Shown here piece by piece: positions 1 to 6,694 of a DNA stretch of 8,480 bases. The DNA is from Nitrospirota bacterium. Lineage in GTDB: Bacteria; Nitrospirota; Thermodesulfovibrionia; Thermodesulfovibrionales; JdFR-85. The notes under the pieces are model-generated. The model searched no databases, had not been told where the DNA came from, and was given only the letters and a program-made list of their open reading frames with translations. Position numbers and translations under genes: made by a program. Position 1 is the stretch's first letter. The number at the start of each line of letters is the position of its first letter. Location: assembly GCA_003232715.1 (NCBI GenBank), contig QIJG01000021.1:1-8480 (forward strand). The letters are read 5' to 3'.

Positions 1-277
1 TTTTCAATCCGTAGTGTCAAAATAACTATTTCCAGGAGCATAACCTATTGATATTACATGATTGTTTTTTGGGGAGCATGAAGTTGGGTTAAACTCCTGT
101 TTAAGAAGTGGTTGAATTGTGTTTAGAGGAAATGGCCCCCGAAGCAAAGGATAACTTGCCGGAATTTGTTGGGCTTCAGCAAGTTGAGGTTGCAGGTTGA
201 GCAAGCTGCGGCTTGTTGACGCCAAACCCGGGACTAATCAAGTCTCTCCTTTATTTTGCCCGACGCTGTTTCATCGC
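1..277. other. Region with no recognised gene downstream of the transglycosylase gene
   Basis: Nothing here can be assigned with confidence. The longest minus-strand frame (225 to 4, TTG start, 73 codons) matches no family I know, and part of it is simply translated low-complexity sequence of the GGTTGCAGGTTGAG type around 186-200. A purine-rich AAAGGAGAG on the minus strand (about 245-253) resembles a Shine-Dalgarno, but the TTG frame it would serve stops after about 21 codons. Two small hairpins are visible: AGCAAGC/GCTTGTT at 200-217 with a 4-nt loop, and AACTTGC/GCAAGTT at 153-185 with a 19-nt loop. Neither is followed by a T-run, so no intrinsic terminator for the upstream gene can be claimed. 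The region may be decayed or repeat-derived spacer. Confidence 0.4.
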
Positions 278-2311
278 TCACTGCTTCTGCCCGTAGATAG
301 CCATATACTTAAAATATGAACGCAGTACCTTCTTCACATAGAGTCTCGTCTCTTTATAGGGGATGTCTTCAATGAACTCATCGACCTCATTGTACTGATA
401 GGCCTTAAGCCATCTCCTGACAGCACCCTCTCCTGCGTTATAGGCTGCCACTGCCACAGGGACAGACCCGAATTCACCAAGCAACTGATCGAGATAGTAA
501 CTGCCCAGGGTTATATTTATATCGGGTCTCATGATTTCATTGTCCGAAAGCAAAGCTGTTTCATAGCCGAGTGATTTTGCCATTCGTCGTGCGGTAAAGG
601 GCATGATCTGCATCAGGCCCAGTGCCCCCGACCTTGAGATTGCCTTGCTGTTAAACCTGCTTTCCTCCCGCATTACTGAGAATATAATAAGGGGGTCGAT
701 ATGATAATCAGTCGATATTTTGTTTACGATATCACTGTATACGGCAGGGTAAAGGAGCACGGAAGTCCCGGGATATCTCTTCAGTTTACTTGCGCAGCGG
801 AAAGACTCATTAAATGCATCTAAAGACTGGAGATACCTGCATATCTTCAATCTGTCATAGTTCCCCTCCGGCCTGTAACTATCAATCTCTTTTATTGCAT
901 AATCCCTCAGGCCGACACTCCTGAGAAAGTCAGCCCGTTCAAAGGTTATCGAAAGGCTATCCGGGAAGTCTACAGATTCGGGAGTCTTGGCTTTGGACAG
1001 GTTATGTATTTTTTCATCGAAGATCAAGTTCTCTTTTTTAAATGAGTCCCGGAGCTCAACTCTACCGGATGTCAGACTGATACCGCCGGACCTCATCCGT
1101 CCCAGAATTGCATAAAAAGAGTCACCTTCTATACTGCTGTAAAGTCTTTTTGCATTTTGTCCGAGACTTTCAAGTGATCTTGCCTGCCAGTAAAGATAGC
1201 CCGGGTTTCTGTGCAGACTGTAGAGGTCTCTGAAATTATATGATGCACTGAGAAAATCTCCCATTAAATACTCTGTCCACGCAATATGCCAGAGTGATTC
1301 CTCCTCGCAGGGATAGTTTCGATAGGCCATCCTGAATATCTTCAGGGCCTCATCAAACTTCATATCACGTCTTTTCCGGATCCCTTTGAGCAGAAAGAGG
1401 GTGCAGGTCTCTTTGGTCTTTTTATCCCTTGCCAGATCGATCATATTCTCAAAGAGATCATATTTACCTGCCCTGTAAAAGGATATTGCCGCCTTCTGGA
1501 CGTTATCGGATTTTTGATAATAAAAGGCTGCTTTGGTGTAATCCTTCATACGAAAATATGTATCGGCAAGGGGTGTATAGAGTGATCTTCTGTCACTGCC
1601 GGCCAGTTTGTTCAATCTCGTCAGTAGCAGGCTTTCGGACTCTCTCAGTCTGAGGGACCTGCGGAGATTTTTGCTCATCCGGATGATTTCTCCTGTAGAG
1701 AGATCATCCGGTGAGACCTCATCCTTAAGCTCTGTATAATGTGTATCAACCTTAATGTATAAGGATTTAAAGATATCCCCGGACTCTCTCTCCATTCCTG
1801 CCTTCTTTAATGTCTTTGCATAGAGATACCGGGCTTCCGGGTCGGAAGGAAAGTCCTTAAGATAATCCCGGATCTCCTTCAGGGTATCCTTCAGGGTGAT
1901 TGAATAGTAATAAGTATCCTTTTCAAAGCACCCGTCTATCTCCGGCCATATATCCTGTTCGTCAAGGGTTGCATAAAGGGCTTTAATCTTCAATAACCGC
2001 ACATCTTTAGAGAGGTATGTATCCTGATAGAGAGAAAGAAATTTATCTATATCCTCAAGGCTCTGATAATAATCCATTTTTGTGTAGGCATCCATGGCAC
2101 TGAGAAAAAGGAGATAATCACTGAAAAGGTGGGCTTTCTTGGTATCAACAACTAAACGCGATATTATTTCATTGTATCGTTCTGTATCAACAGGAGTGTT
2201 CGGGTCTCTGTTCCCTGTCCCGGCAAAAGAGGCATTCGTGTAATCAGTACAAACCGGGAAAGCGATAAGAACGAATAAAATAAACAAACAATATCTAACT
2301 CTCTTTTTCAT
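278..2311 (-). CDS. Soluble lytic murein transglycosylase, Slt70-like, with helical-repeat N-terminal region
   Basis: Predicted periplasmic enzyme cleaving the MurNAc-GlcNAc bond of peptidoglycan non-hydrolytically to give 1,6-anhydro-MurNAc ends. Residues 1-30 look like a Sec signal peptide: KKR then a hydrophobic core to about residue 20, plausible cut after SFA at 30. Cys21 is not in a proper lipobox. Residues about 40-500 are helical TPR/Slt-superhelix-like repeats, including the YW-ARSLE-LG pattern typical of Slt proteins. The catalytic SLT domain spans about 535-670. E550 in REES is the expected catalytic acid, followed by GLMQIMP (565-571) and AYNAG (623-627), all conserved family motifs. 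The 677-aa length is close to Slt70. It lies 17 nt downstream of the reductase gene and is probably co-transcribed with it; no good Shine-Dalgarno precedes the ATG, which may mean coupling. The fold is certain; the exact slt orthology is not. Confidence 0.93.
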   Translation of the reverse strand: MKKRVRYCLFILFVLIAFPVCTDYTNASFAGTGNRDPNTPVDTERYNEIISRLVVDTKKAHLFSDYLLFLSAMDAYTKMDYYQSLEDIDKFLSLYQDTYLSKDVRLLKIKALYATLDEQDIWPEIDGCFEKDTYYYSITLKDTLKEIRDYLKDFPSDPEARYLYAKTLKKAGMERESGDIFKSLYIKVDTHYTELKDEVSPDDLSTGEIIRMSKNLRRSLRLRESESLLLTRLNKLAGSDRRSLYTPLADTYFRMKDYTKAAFYYQKSDNVQKAAISFYRAGKYDLFENMIDLARDKKTKETCTLFLLKGIRKRRDMKFDEALKIFRMAYRNYPCEEESLWHIAWTEYLMGDFLSASYNFRDLYSLHRNPGYLYWQARSLESLGQNAKRLYSSIEGDSFYAILGRMRSGGISLTSGRVELRDSFKKENLIFDEKIHNLSKAKTPESVDFPDSLSITFERADFLRSVGLRDYAIKEIDSYRPEGNYDRLKICRYLQSLDAFNESFRCASKLKRYPGTSVLLYPAVYSDIVNKISTDYHIDPLIIFSVMREESRFNSKAISRSGALGLMQIMPFTARRMAKSLGYETALLSDNEIMRPDINITLGSYYLDQLLGEFGSVPVAVAAYNAGEGAVRRWLKAYQYNEVDEFIEDIPYKETRLYVKKVLRSYFKYMAIYGQKQ

Positions 2312-2328
2312 ATGACGAGCTATGTTTT

Positions 2329-3279
2329 TTATTTTGACCAGTCATATTTCCGTCTCTTTCTGTGGTGTACATATTTGTCTGCAGATAGTGCTGCTACACA
2401 GCCATTTGATGCAGCTACAACCACTTGTCTGACCTCAACACAGGTGACATCGCCTGCTGCAAAAACTCCCGGCTGATTTGTCTCCATCATCCTGTTTGTT
2501 ATTATGCATTCTTCATCGCTGATATCAATGGAAAAATTGAGAAAATCAACTACAGGCTTGTTACCGTGAAGATAAATAAAGACCCCGTCCATGGGCAATA
2601 CCTTCTCTTTATCAGAGTTTCTGTCCATCAGTTTTATCCTTTCAACCACATCTCCTCCTTCAATAGATAAAACGATATGACCAGTAAGGATTTTCAGATT
2701 GTCAATTTCAGACAGCGCATGTTTGTCTGAAAGCTTGAGTGACTTTGATGGCGCTATCAGATACACAGCGTCGGCAAAGCGTGTAAGCAGCTCAACTTCC
2801 TTCACAGCCTCCTCTGAATCTCCTATAACACAAACCGTCTTGTCCCTGAAAAACGCAGCATCACATGTCGCACAGTAACTCACACCTTTCCCAAGGAACT
2901 CCTTCTCTCCCCTGACTGTCGGTTTTCTGCCCATGGCACCTGTCGCTAAGATCACTGCCTTTCCCTGAAAAGTCCTCTTCATTGTGTAGATTTCTTTTAT
3001 CTCTTTGTCCAGATTTACACCTATGACTTGTACCTCAAGGTATTCCGCCCCGAATCGTATCGCCTGTTTCCGGAATATATCGAGAAGTTCATTCCCGGAG
3101 ATGGGCTCCGTCAAGCCAGGATAGTTCTCTATCTTATCCGCAATTGCCAGTGCCCCTGCTGTAGAGGATTTATCAAGAATAGCTGTCTTGAGATGAGCCC
3201 TTGCAGCATACTGGGCTGCTGTAAGGCCTGAAGGACCGCCTCCGATAATCAGAACATCATAAATTTCGTCTTCATCCAT
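2329..3279 (-). CDS. Thioredoxin reductase-like FAD flavoprotein with degenerate NADPH site
   Basis: Cytoplasmic disulfide reductase of the low-molecular-weight thioredoxin reductase family (316 aa, the usual length). Seen: FAD Rossmann motif GGGPSG at 13-18; redox centre C136-A-T-C139 followed by D140; and the C-terminal FAD motif AAGDV followed by RQVVVAAS-GC-AAL, typical of TrxB. Odd: where TrxB normally has GGGNTA or GGGDSA there is G153-D-S-E-E-A158, and where it has HRRxxxR (the NADPH 2'-phosphate site) there is A176-P-S-K-S-L-K. Both pyridine-nucleotide signatures are therefore missing, while the disulfide and FAD parts are intact. Pyridine-nucleotide-independent relatives are known, such as ferredoxin-dependent flavin thioredoxin reductases, so the donor here may not be NADPH. 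The start is chosen by a strong GGAGGTG 7 nt upstream; this start region is duplicated in tandem. First gene of a two-gene unit with the transglycosylase. Confidence 0.88.
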   Translation of the reverse strand: MDEDEIYDVLIIGGGPSGLTAAQYAARAHLKTAILDKSSTAGALAIADKIENYPGLTEPISGNELLDIFRKQAIRFGAEYLEVQVIGVNLDKEIKEIYTMKRTFQGKAVILATGAMGRKPTVRGEKEFLGKGVSYCATCDAAFFRDKTVCVIGDSEEAVKEVELLTRFADAVYLIAPSKSLKLSDKHALSEIDNLKILTGHIVLSIEGGDVVERIKLMDRNSDKEKVLPMDGVFIYLHGNKPVVDFLNFSIDISDEECIITNRMMETNQPGVFAAGDVTCVEVRQVVVAASNGCVAALSADKYVHHRKRRKYDWSK

Positions 3280-3306
3280 TTAAAACACCTCCTCGTCTTC
3301 ATCCAT
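3280..3306 (-). CDS. Possible 8-codon leader cistron created by the duplication
   Basis: On the minus strand the upstream copy of the start region reads ATG then MDEDEEVF and TAA, with TAA directly abutting the reductase ATG (TAAATG). It has the same strong GGAGGTG as the real gene. Ribosomes starting here would finish exactly at the downstream start, so it could give translational coupling or compete for initiation. It is a by-product of the tandem repeat; no peptide function is suggested, and whether it is translated is unknown. Confidence 0.35.
   Translation of the reverse strand: MDEDEEVF
3286..3292 (-). promoter_or_regulatory. Strong Shine-Dalgarno of the reductase gene (proximal copy)
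   Basis: GGAGGTG read on the minus strand ends 6 nt before the ATG at 3279, a near-perfect anti-16S match at good spacing, and decides the start. An identical copy lies at 3313-3319, serving the upstream ATG at 3306. The neighbouring genes in the window have much weaker sites. Confidence 0.85.
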
Positions 3307-3404
3307 TTAAAACACCTCCAATGCAATTATCAAATCCTGATTGTTCAATTTTATCATAATCTGCAAGGTTTTTATTATATTGTTTCAACCCCGGCTCATT
3401 CTTG

Positions 3405-3413
3405 TGATATAAT
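3405..3413 (+). promoter_or_regulatory. Candidate extended -10 promoter for the histidine kinase gene
   Basis: TGATATAAT at 3405-3413 is a perfect TATAAT with the TGn extension; no good -35 lies 16-18 nt upstream. Transcription would begin near 3420, leaving about 80 nt of leader before the ATG at 3499, where no clear Shine-Dalgarno is seen. A weaker alternative is TTGACG (3442-3447) with TATATC (3463-3468), but the 15-nt spacer is short. On the opposite strand a TATAAT at 3374-3379 could serve the reductase gene, but it also lacks a -35. Confidence 0.4.
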
Positions 3414-3498
3414 TAACAAGTTCATATTCCCCAGATTATTCTTGACGGCAGTTAAGGCAGTGTATATCCTGACCGGTTGATATTTTAGTGAATAATCC

Positions 3499-5583
3499 AT
3501 GAAACCATTAATCAGCTTCTTATACTTCATTGCATCCGTAACGGTTATCTCTCTCGGTGTCATGGTCTATCTGAACAACCGGAAGTCAAGGGTAAACAAG
3601 AGTCTTTTTCTGCTTTGTCTGGCATCGTTCTTCTGGCTCTTCTTTGCTTTCCTGGCAACTTTTTCAGATAGTTATGATACATCTCTCTTCTTTTTCAGGA
3701 TATGTTATGTTGGAATAGTTTTTATCCCTTCAACCTTCTACCATTTTGCACATGAATTCGTGGGCAGAACCTCCGGAAAGAAAATTGCTGTCGGGTATCT
3801 CATATCTACCATATTTGCCTTCACAGTCTTAGGCACACACTACATGATAAAAGGGCTTTTCTTATACCCCTGGGGGTTTTACCCTGCGGTGTCAAGCCCT
3901 CTTCACATCATCTTCATGCTCTTTTTTCTGATTACACTATTCTCAGCCCTCTATCTGGTATATAAAGAGATCAGGAAACAGAATATACCGTCTATACAAA
4001 GGACGAAGCTTAAATACATCTTTGCAGGATTACTGGTTGCAGCCCTTGCATCTGTTGACTTTCTTGCTAACTACGGTATACAGGTTATGCCACTCGGTTT
4101 TCTCTTCATGTCACTTTTTACGTTTATCCTCTCATATGCAACCCTCAGACATCAACTTCTTGATATCAGAGTAGCTTTTGCAAGGTTGTTCCTTTTGTTT
4201 ATAACCGCGGTTGTTGTTACCGGCACACCTTTCCTTTTAGGTATGAAGCTCCTTGGCACCGGATTATGGATGATTCCGGTATCCGTTGCCCTTATACTCG
4301 CTGCCTCCGCTCCGCTCCTGTATATTTATCTGGGGGAACATACGGAAAATTTGCTGTTAAAGCAGCAAAGACGTTATCAGCAGACCCTTTTGTACGCATC
4401 CCAGGGCATGTTATATAAAAGAGACCTGAACGGATTACTTAAATTTGTAGTGATACTGTTAACTCTTGTTGCGCGGCTTAGATATGCTGCAATCTATCTG
4501 TTCGATGAAGAATCGAGCTGTTTTGAACTGAAAGCAGAGAGGCCTTTGCTTCCGGAGAAGCCTGTGATCCTCAATCCTGAGAATCCTGTTGTCAGGAAGA
4601 TATCACAAAAAGAAATACTGAACAGGGATGAACTCCTGAGCAGGGGGGAAGGGGGTAGGGTGGTTGACGTGATGGAAAGGCTTAATGCCACTATCATCAT
4701 ACCATGCTGTACCCGGCGAGGCATTGTTGGATTTCTTGCTTTTGGAAACAAGAGATCCGGCCGGCACTTCTCCTCTGATGAGATTGATACATTTCTTACA
4801 CTGTCCAACCAGTTTGCCCTTGCAATTGAGAACGCATTGTATCTGAAAGATCTTGAGAAGGCCGGATCTAAACTCTTCCATGCTGCAAAAATGTCGTCTC
4901 TCGGAACCATGGCCTCCGGATTGGGACATCAGATAAATAACCGGCTGCATACAATCATGCTTGCAGTAGAATCGCTCAAAATCATGTACTCAGACACCTT
5001 CAACAAGAGGGGAAAGGAGCTCATCGATTCCATAATAAAGAACATAAGACTGGCTGAAGATACGATTGAAAAGCTAAGAAACTACTCAAGAACCTCCTCT
5101 GAAGAAGTCTTTCCGGTATTGTTAAAGGATGCACTTGAAAGTGCCTTTGAGATGATGAGACTAAAGAGTTCCGCTTTCAGTCGAATAAGGCTTGAGGTCG
5201 ATATCGGGAGTTTTTTAAAGGTTTTGGGCAACCTGTCACAGTTGAGAGAGGTTTTTTTCAATCTCCTTGACAACTCTGACAATGCCATAAGGCAATCTCT
5301 TGCAAAAGGCAATGGTGTGGAACCAATGATTAGAATACAGGCAAGGGCATCGGAAAAGGGTATGGTTGAGGTTGTGATTGAAGATAACGGTATAGGGATC
5401 GGAAAGGATGATTTTGACAAACTATTTGTCCCGTTTTATACAACCAGGGCATCATCATTACATGGTACAGGTCTTGGTCTCTATGTAGTAGATAAGATAA
5501 TAGAGCTGCATGGTGGTACAATAAGAGTTGAATCAGTAAACGGCAGGGGAACAAAGTTTATTGTAAGGCTCAAAGGAGCTTAA
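3499..5583 (+). CDS. Membrane sensor histidine kinase (7TM-type N-terminus, GAF, HisKA, HATPase)
   Basis: Inner-membrane two-component sensor, 694 aa. Residues 1-220 hold about seven hydrophobic segments resembling the 7TM sensory region found in some histidine kinases, and two more lie at about 228-280. A GAF-like domain covers about 305-450, ending in QFALAIENALYLKDL. The dimerisation and phospho-acceptor helix begins near 463 (KMSSLGTMASGLGHQINN), with H477 the likely phosphorylated histidine. The ATPase domain has an N-box (NLLDN, 588-592), G1 (EDNGIGI, 628-634), an F-box region (LFVPFYTTR) and G2 (GTGLGL, 656-661). All catalytic boxes are present, so the kinase should be active. Odd: the residue after the histidine is Gln, where Glu or Asp is usual. 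The ligand is unknown and no response regulator is in the window. It is divergent from the reductase operon and its stop codon lies 4 nt from the end of convergent mqnC. Confidence 0.92.
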   Translation: MKPLISFLYFIASVTVISLGVMVYLNNRKSRVNKSLFLLCLASFFWLFFAFLATFSDSYDTSLFFFRICYVGIVFIPSTFYHFAHEFVGRTSGKKIAVGYLISTIFAFTVLGTHYMIKGLFLYPWGFYPAVSSPLHIIFMLFFLITLFSALYLVYKEIRKQNIPSIQRTKLKYIFAGLLVAALASVDFLANYGIQVMPLGFLFMSLFTFILSYATLRHQLLDIRVAFARLFLLFITAVVVTGTPFLLGMKLLGTGLWMIPVSVALILAASAPLLYIYLGEHTENLLLKQQRRYQQTLLYASQGMLYKRDLNGLLKFVVILLTLVARLRYAAIYLFDEESSCFELKAERPLLPEKPVILNPENPVVRKISQKEILNRDELLSRGEGGRVVDVMERLNATIIIPCCTRRGIVGFLAFGNKRSGRHFSSDEIDTFLTLSNQFALAIENALYLKDLEKAGSKLFHAAKMSSLGTMASGLGHQINNRLHTIMLAVESLKIMYSDTFNKRGKELIDSIIKNIRLAEDTIEKLRNYSRTSSEEVFPVLLKDALESAFEMMRLKSSAFSRIRLEVDIGSFLKVLGNLSQLREVFFNLLDNSDNAIRQSLAKGNGVEPMIRIQARASEKGMVEVVIEDNGIGIGKDDFDKLFVPFYTTRASSLHGTGLGLYVVDKIIELHGGTIRVESVNGRGTKFIVRLKGA

Positions 5584-5587
5584 AAAA

Positions 5588-6694
5588 TCAAAAGTATTTT
5601 ATGATATTATAATGAGTGTCTCTCTGGGCAGGCCTGAACCCTGTCTGCCTGATTGAGTTTATTATATCTTCACGTGTGACCCTGTATGAAACCCCCGCGG
5701 CCTTTACCACATTTTCCTCGATCATTGTAGAGCCGAAGTCATTTGCACCAAACCTAAGGGCAGCCTGAGCCATCTTCAGGCCCTGCGTGACCCAGGATGC
5801 CTGGATGTTCCTGATGTTGTCGAGATAGAGCCTTGAGAGTGACAGGATCCTGAGGTAGTCGACTGCCGTTGCAGTAATGAGTTGCGGGTTGCGGGTTGCG
5901 GGTTGCGGGTTTTTATCTGACTTCTGACTTCTGACTTCCGGCTCCTGTTTTGCAATCTCTGTATTTCCCGGTTGAAAACTCCAGGGAATAAAGGCTGTAA
6001 AACCACCTGTCCTGTCCTGAAGCGTCCTTATGGCATCAAGGTGTTCAACTATATCCTCCTCCCCTTCAATGGAACCAAACATCATGGTTGCAGTGCTCTT
6101 TATCCCGACTCCATGAGCTTCCTCCATGACCTCAAGCCATTCGGACGACCTTATTTTTTTCGGACTTAACACCGCTCTCACCCTGTCCGACAGGATCTCC
6201 GCGCCTCCGCCAGGTATTGAATCAAGGCCTGCGTCCTTTAGAATCAAAAGGGTTTCCCTGAGAGTAAGGCCGGATTTTCCGGCAATGTAACTTATCTCAG
6301 GTGGTGAAAAACCATGCACATTTATATCAAACCGTTTTTTTATGGACTTCAGCATTTCTGTATAAAAGGAGAGGTCCAGCGCGGGATGGAGCCCGCCCTG
6401 GATGAGTATCTGCGTACCACCCTGATGTATCGTCTCCCTGATCTTTTCAAAGAGCTGCTCCTCTTTCAGGATATAGGCCTCCGGAGAGTCCGGGTCCCTG
6501 TAAAATGCACAAAACCTGCACTTATTTATACAAACATTGGTATAGTTGATATTCCTGTCCACAATAAAGGTAACGATACCATCCGGATGGAGGTCTTTCC
6601 TTATTCCGTCAGCTGTCTTTCCAAGCTCAAGGAGGTCGGAATTCCTTAACAGATTTAATGCGGTTTTTTTATCTATTCTCATTTCTACACCCAT
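5588..6694 (-). CDS. mqnC: Cyclic dehypoxanthine futalosine synthase MqnC (radical SAM)
   Basis: Radical-SAM enzyme of the futalosine menaquinone pathway; it converts dehypoxanthine futalosine into the cyclic product used by MqnD. The 4Fe-4S site is C55-x3-C59-x2-C62, preceded by INYTNVC and followed by AFYR, the MqnC pattern. GGLHP, FSPPEI, PGGGAEIL and FIPWSFQPGNT are further motifs; PGGGAEIL and the FYR after the cluster favour MqnC over MqnE. Odd: between QPGNT and YLRILSLSRL there are about 23 more residues than at the same place in the MqnE paralogue next door. They are encoded by tandem heptamer repeats (about residues 249-272) and read as low-complexity EVRSQKSDKNPQPATRNPQ. The frame is intact. 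The 368-aa length fits the family plus the insert. It overlaps the end of mqnE by 26 nt from ATG 6694; an alternative ATG at 6682 (M5) is equally possible, and neither has a strong Shine-Dalgarno, so coupling to mqnE is likely. Confidence 0.93.
   Translation of the reverse strand: MGVEMRIDKKTALNLLRNSDLLELGKTADGIRKDLHPDGIVTFIVDRNINYTNVCINKCRFCAFYRDPDSPEAYILKEEQLFEKIRETIHQGGTQILIQGGLHPALDLSFYTEMLKSIKKRFDINVHGFSPPEISYIAGKSGLTLRETLLILKDAGLDSIPGGGAEILSDRVRAVLSPKKIRSSEWLEVMEEAHGVGIKSTATMMFGSIEGEEDIVEHLDAIRTLQDRTGGFTAFIPWSFQPGNTEIAKQEPEVRSQKSDKNPQPATRNPQLITATAVDYLRILSLSRLYLDNIRNIQASWVTQGLKMAQAALRFGANDFGSTMIEENVVKAAGVSYRVTREDIINSIRQTGFRPAQRDTHYNIIKYF
5881..5938 (-). repeat. Two adjacent heptamer tandem repeat tracts inside mqnC
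   Basis: On the plus strand GTTGCGG is repeated four times perfectly at 5881-5908, with a further partial GTT. After a short T-rich link, TCTGACT is repeated three times at 5916-5936, with a partial TC. Both units are 7 bp, so three copies pass through all three frames and give a seven-residue peptide period. Such heptamer clusters are usually intergenic; here they lie in coding sequence and add about 23 codons to MqnC. Confidence 0.95.

Larger units (their letters stand above)
3266..3319 (-). repeat. Perfect 27-bp tandem duplication of the reductase translation-start region
   Basis: Units 3266-3292 and 3293-3319 are identical at all 27 positions. Each carries, on the minus strand, GGAGGTG, a TTTTAA spacer, ATG and the first codons (Asp-Glu-Asp). 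The proximal copy gives the actual start of the reductase gene. The lack of divergence suggests a recent duplication, or an assembly duplication. Because 27 is a multiple of 3, the upstream ATG is in frame with the gene but is closed by TAA directly before the real start. Confidence 0.95.

Noticed and set aside
200..217. Hairpin AGCAAGC/GCTTGTT as a terminator of the transglycosylase transcript
   Set aside because: Includes a G-U pair and has no T-run after it on the minus strand.
4..225. 73-codon minus-strand frame as a gene
   Set aside because: TTG start with no good Shine-Dalgarno, no recognisable family, and partly translated low-complexity repeat; described only as unassigned sequence.
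2230..2311. Lipoprotein signal (Cys21) on the transglycosylase
   Set aside because: The residues before Cys21 are F-P-V, which do not fit a lipobox; a normal signal peptidase I site near residue 30 is better.
4494..4950. Long minus-strand frames opposite the kinase gene
   Set aside because: Antisense shadows of a gene with clear domain evidence; Ser/Leu-rich translations without motifs.
3499..5583. Kinase as PrsK of the PEP-CTERM/exosortase system
   Set aside because: The layout (multi-TM, GAF, kinase) is similar, but the H-box GHQINN differs from what I recall of PrsK and no exosortase or exopolysaccharide genes are nearby.
5776..6006. 76-codon minus-strand frame overlapping mqnC
   Set aside because: It is the alternative frame of mqnC running through the heptamer repeats; relevant only as the product of a frameshift.
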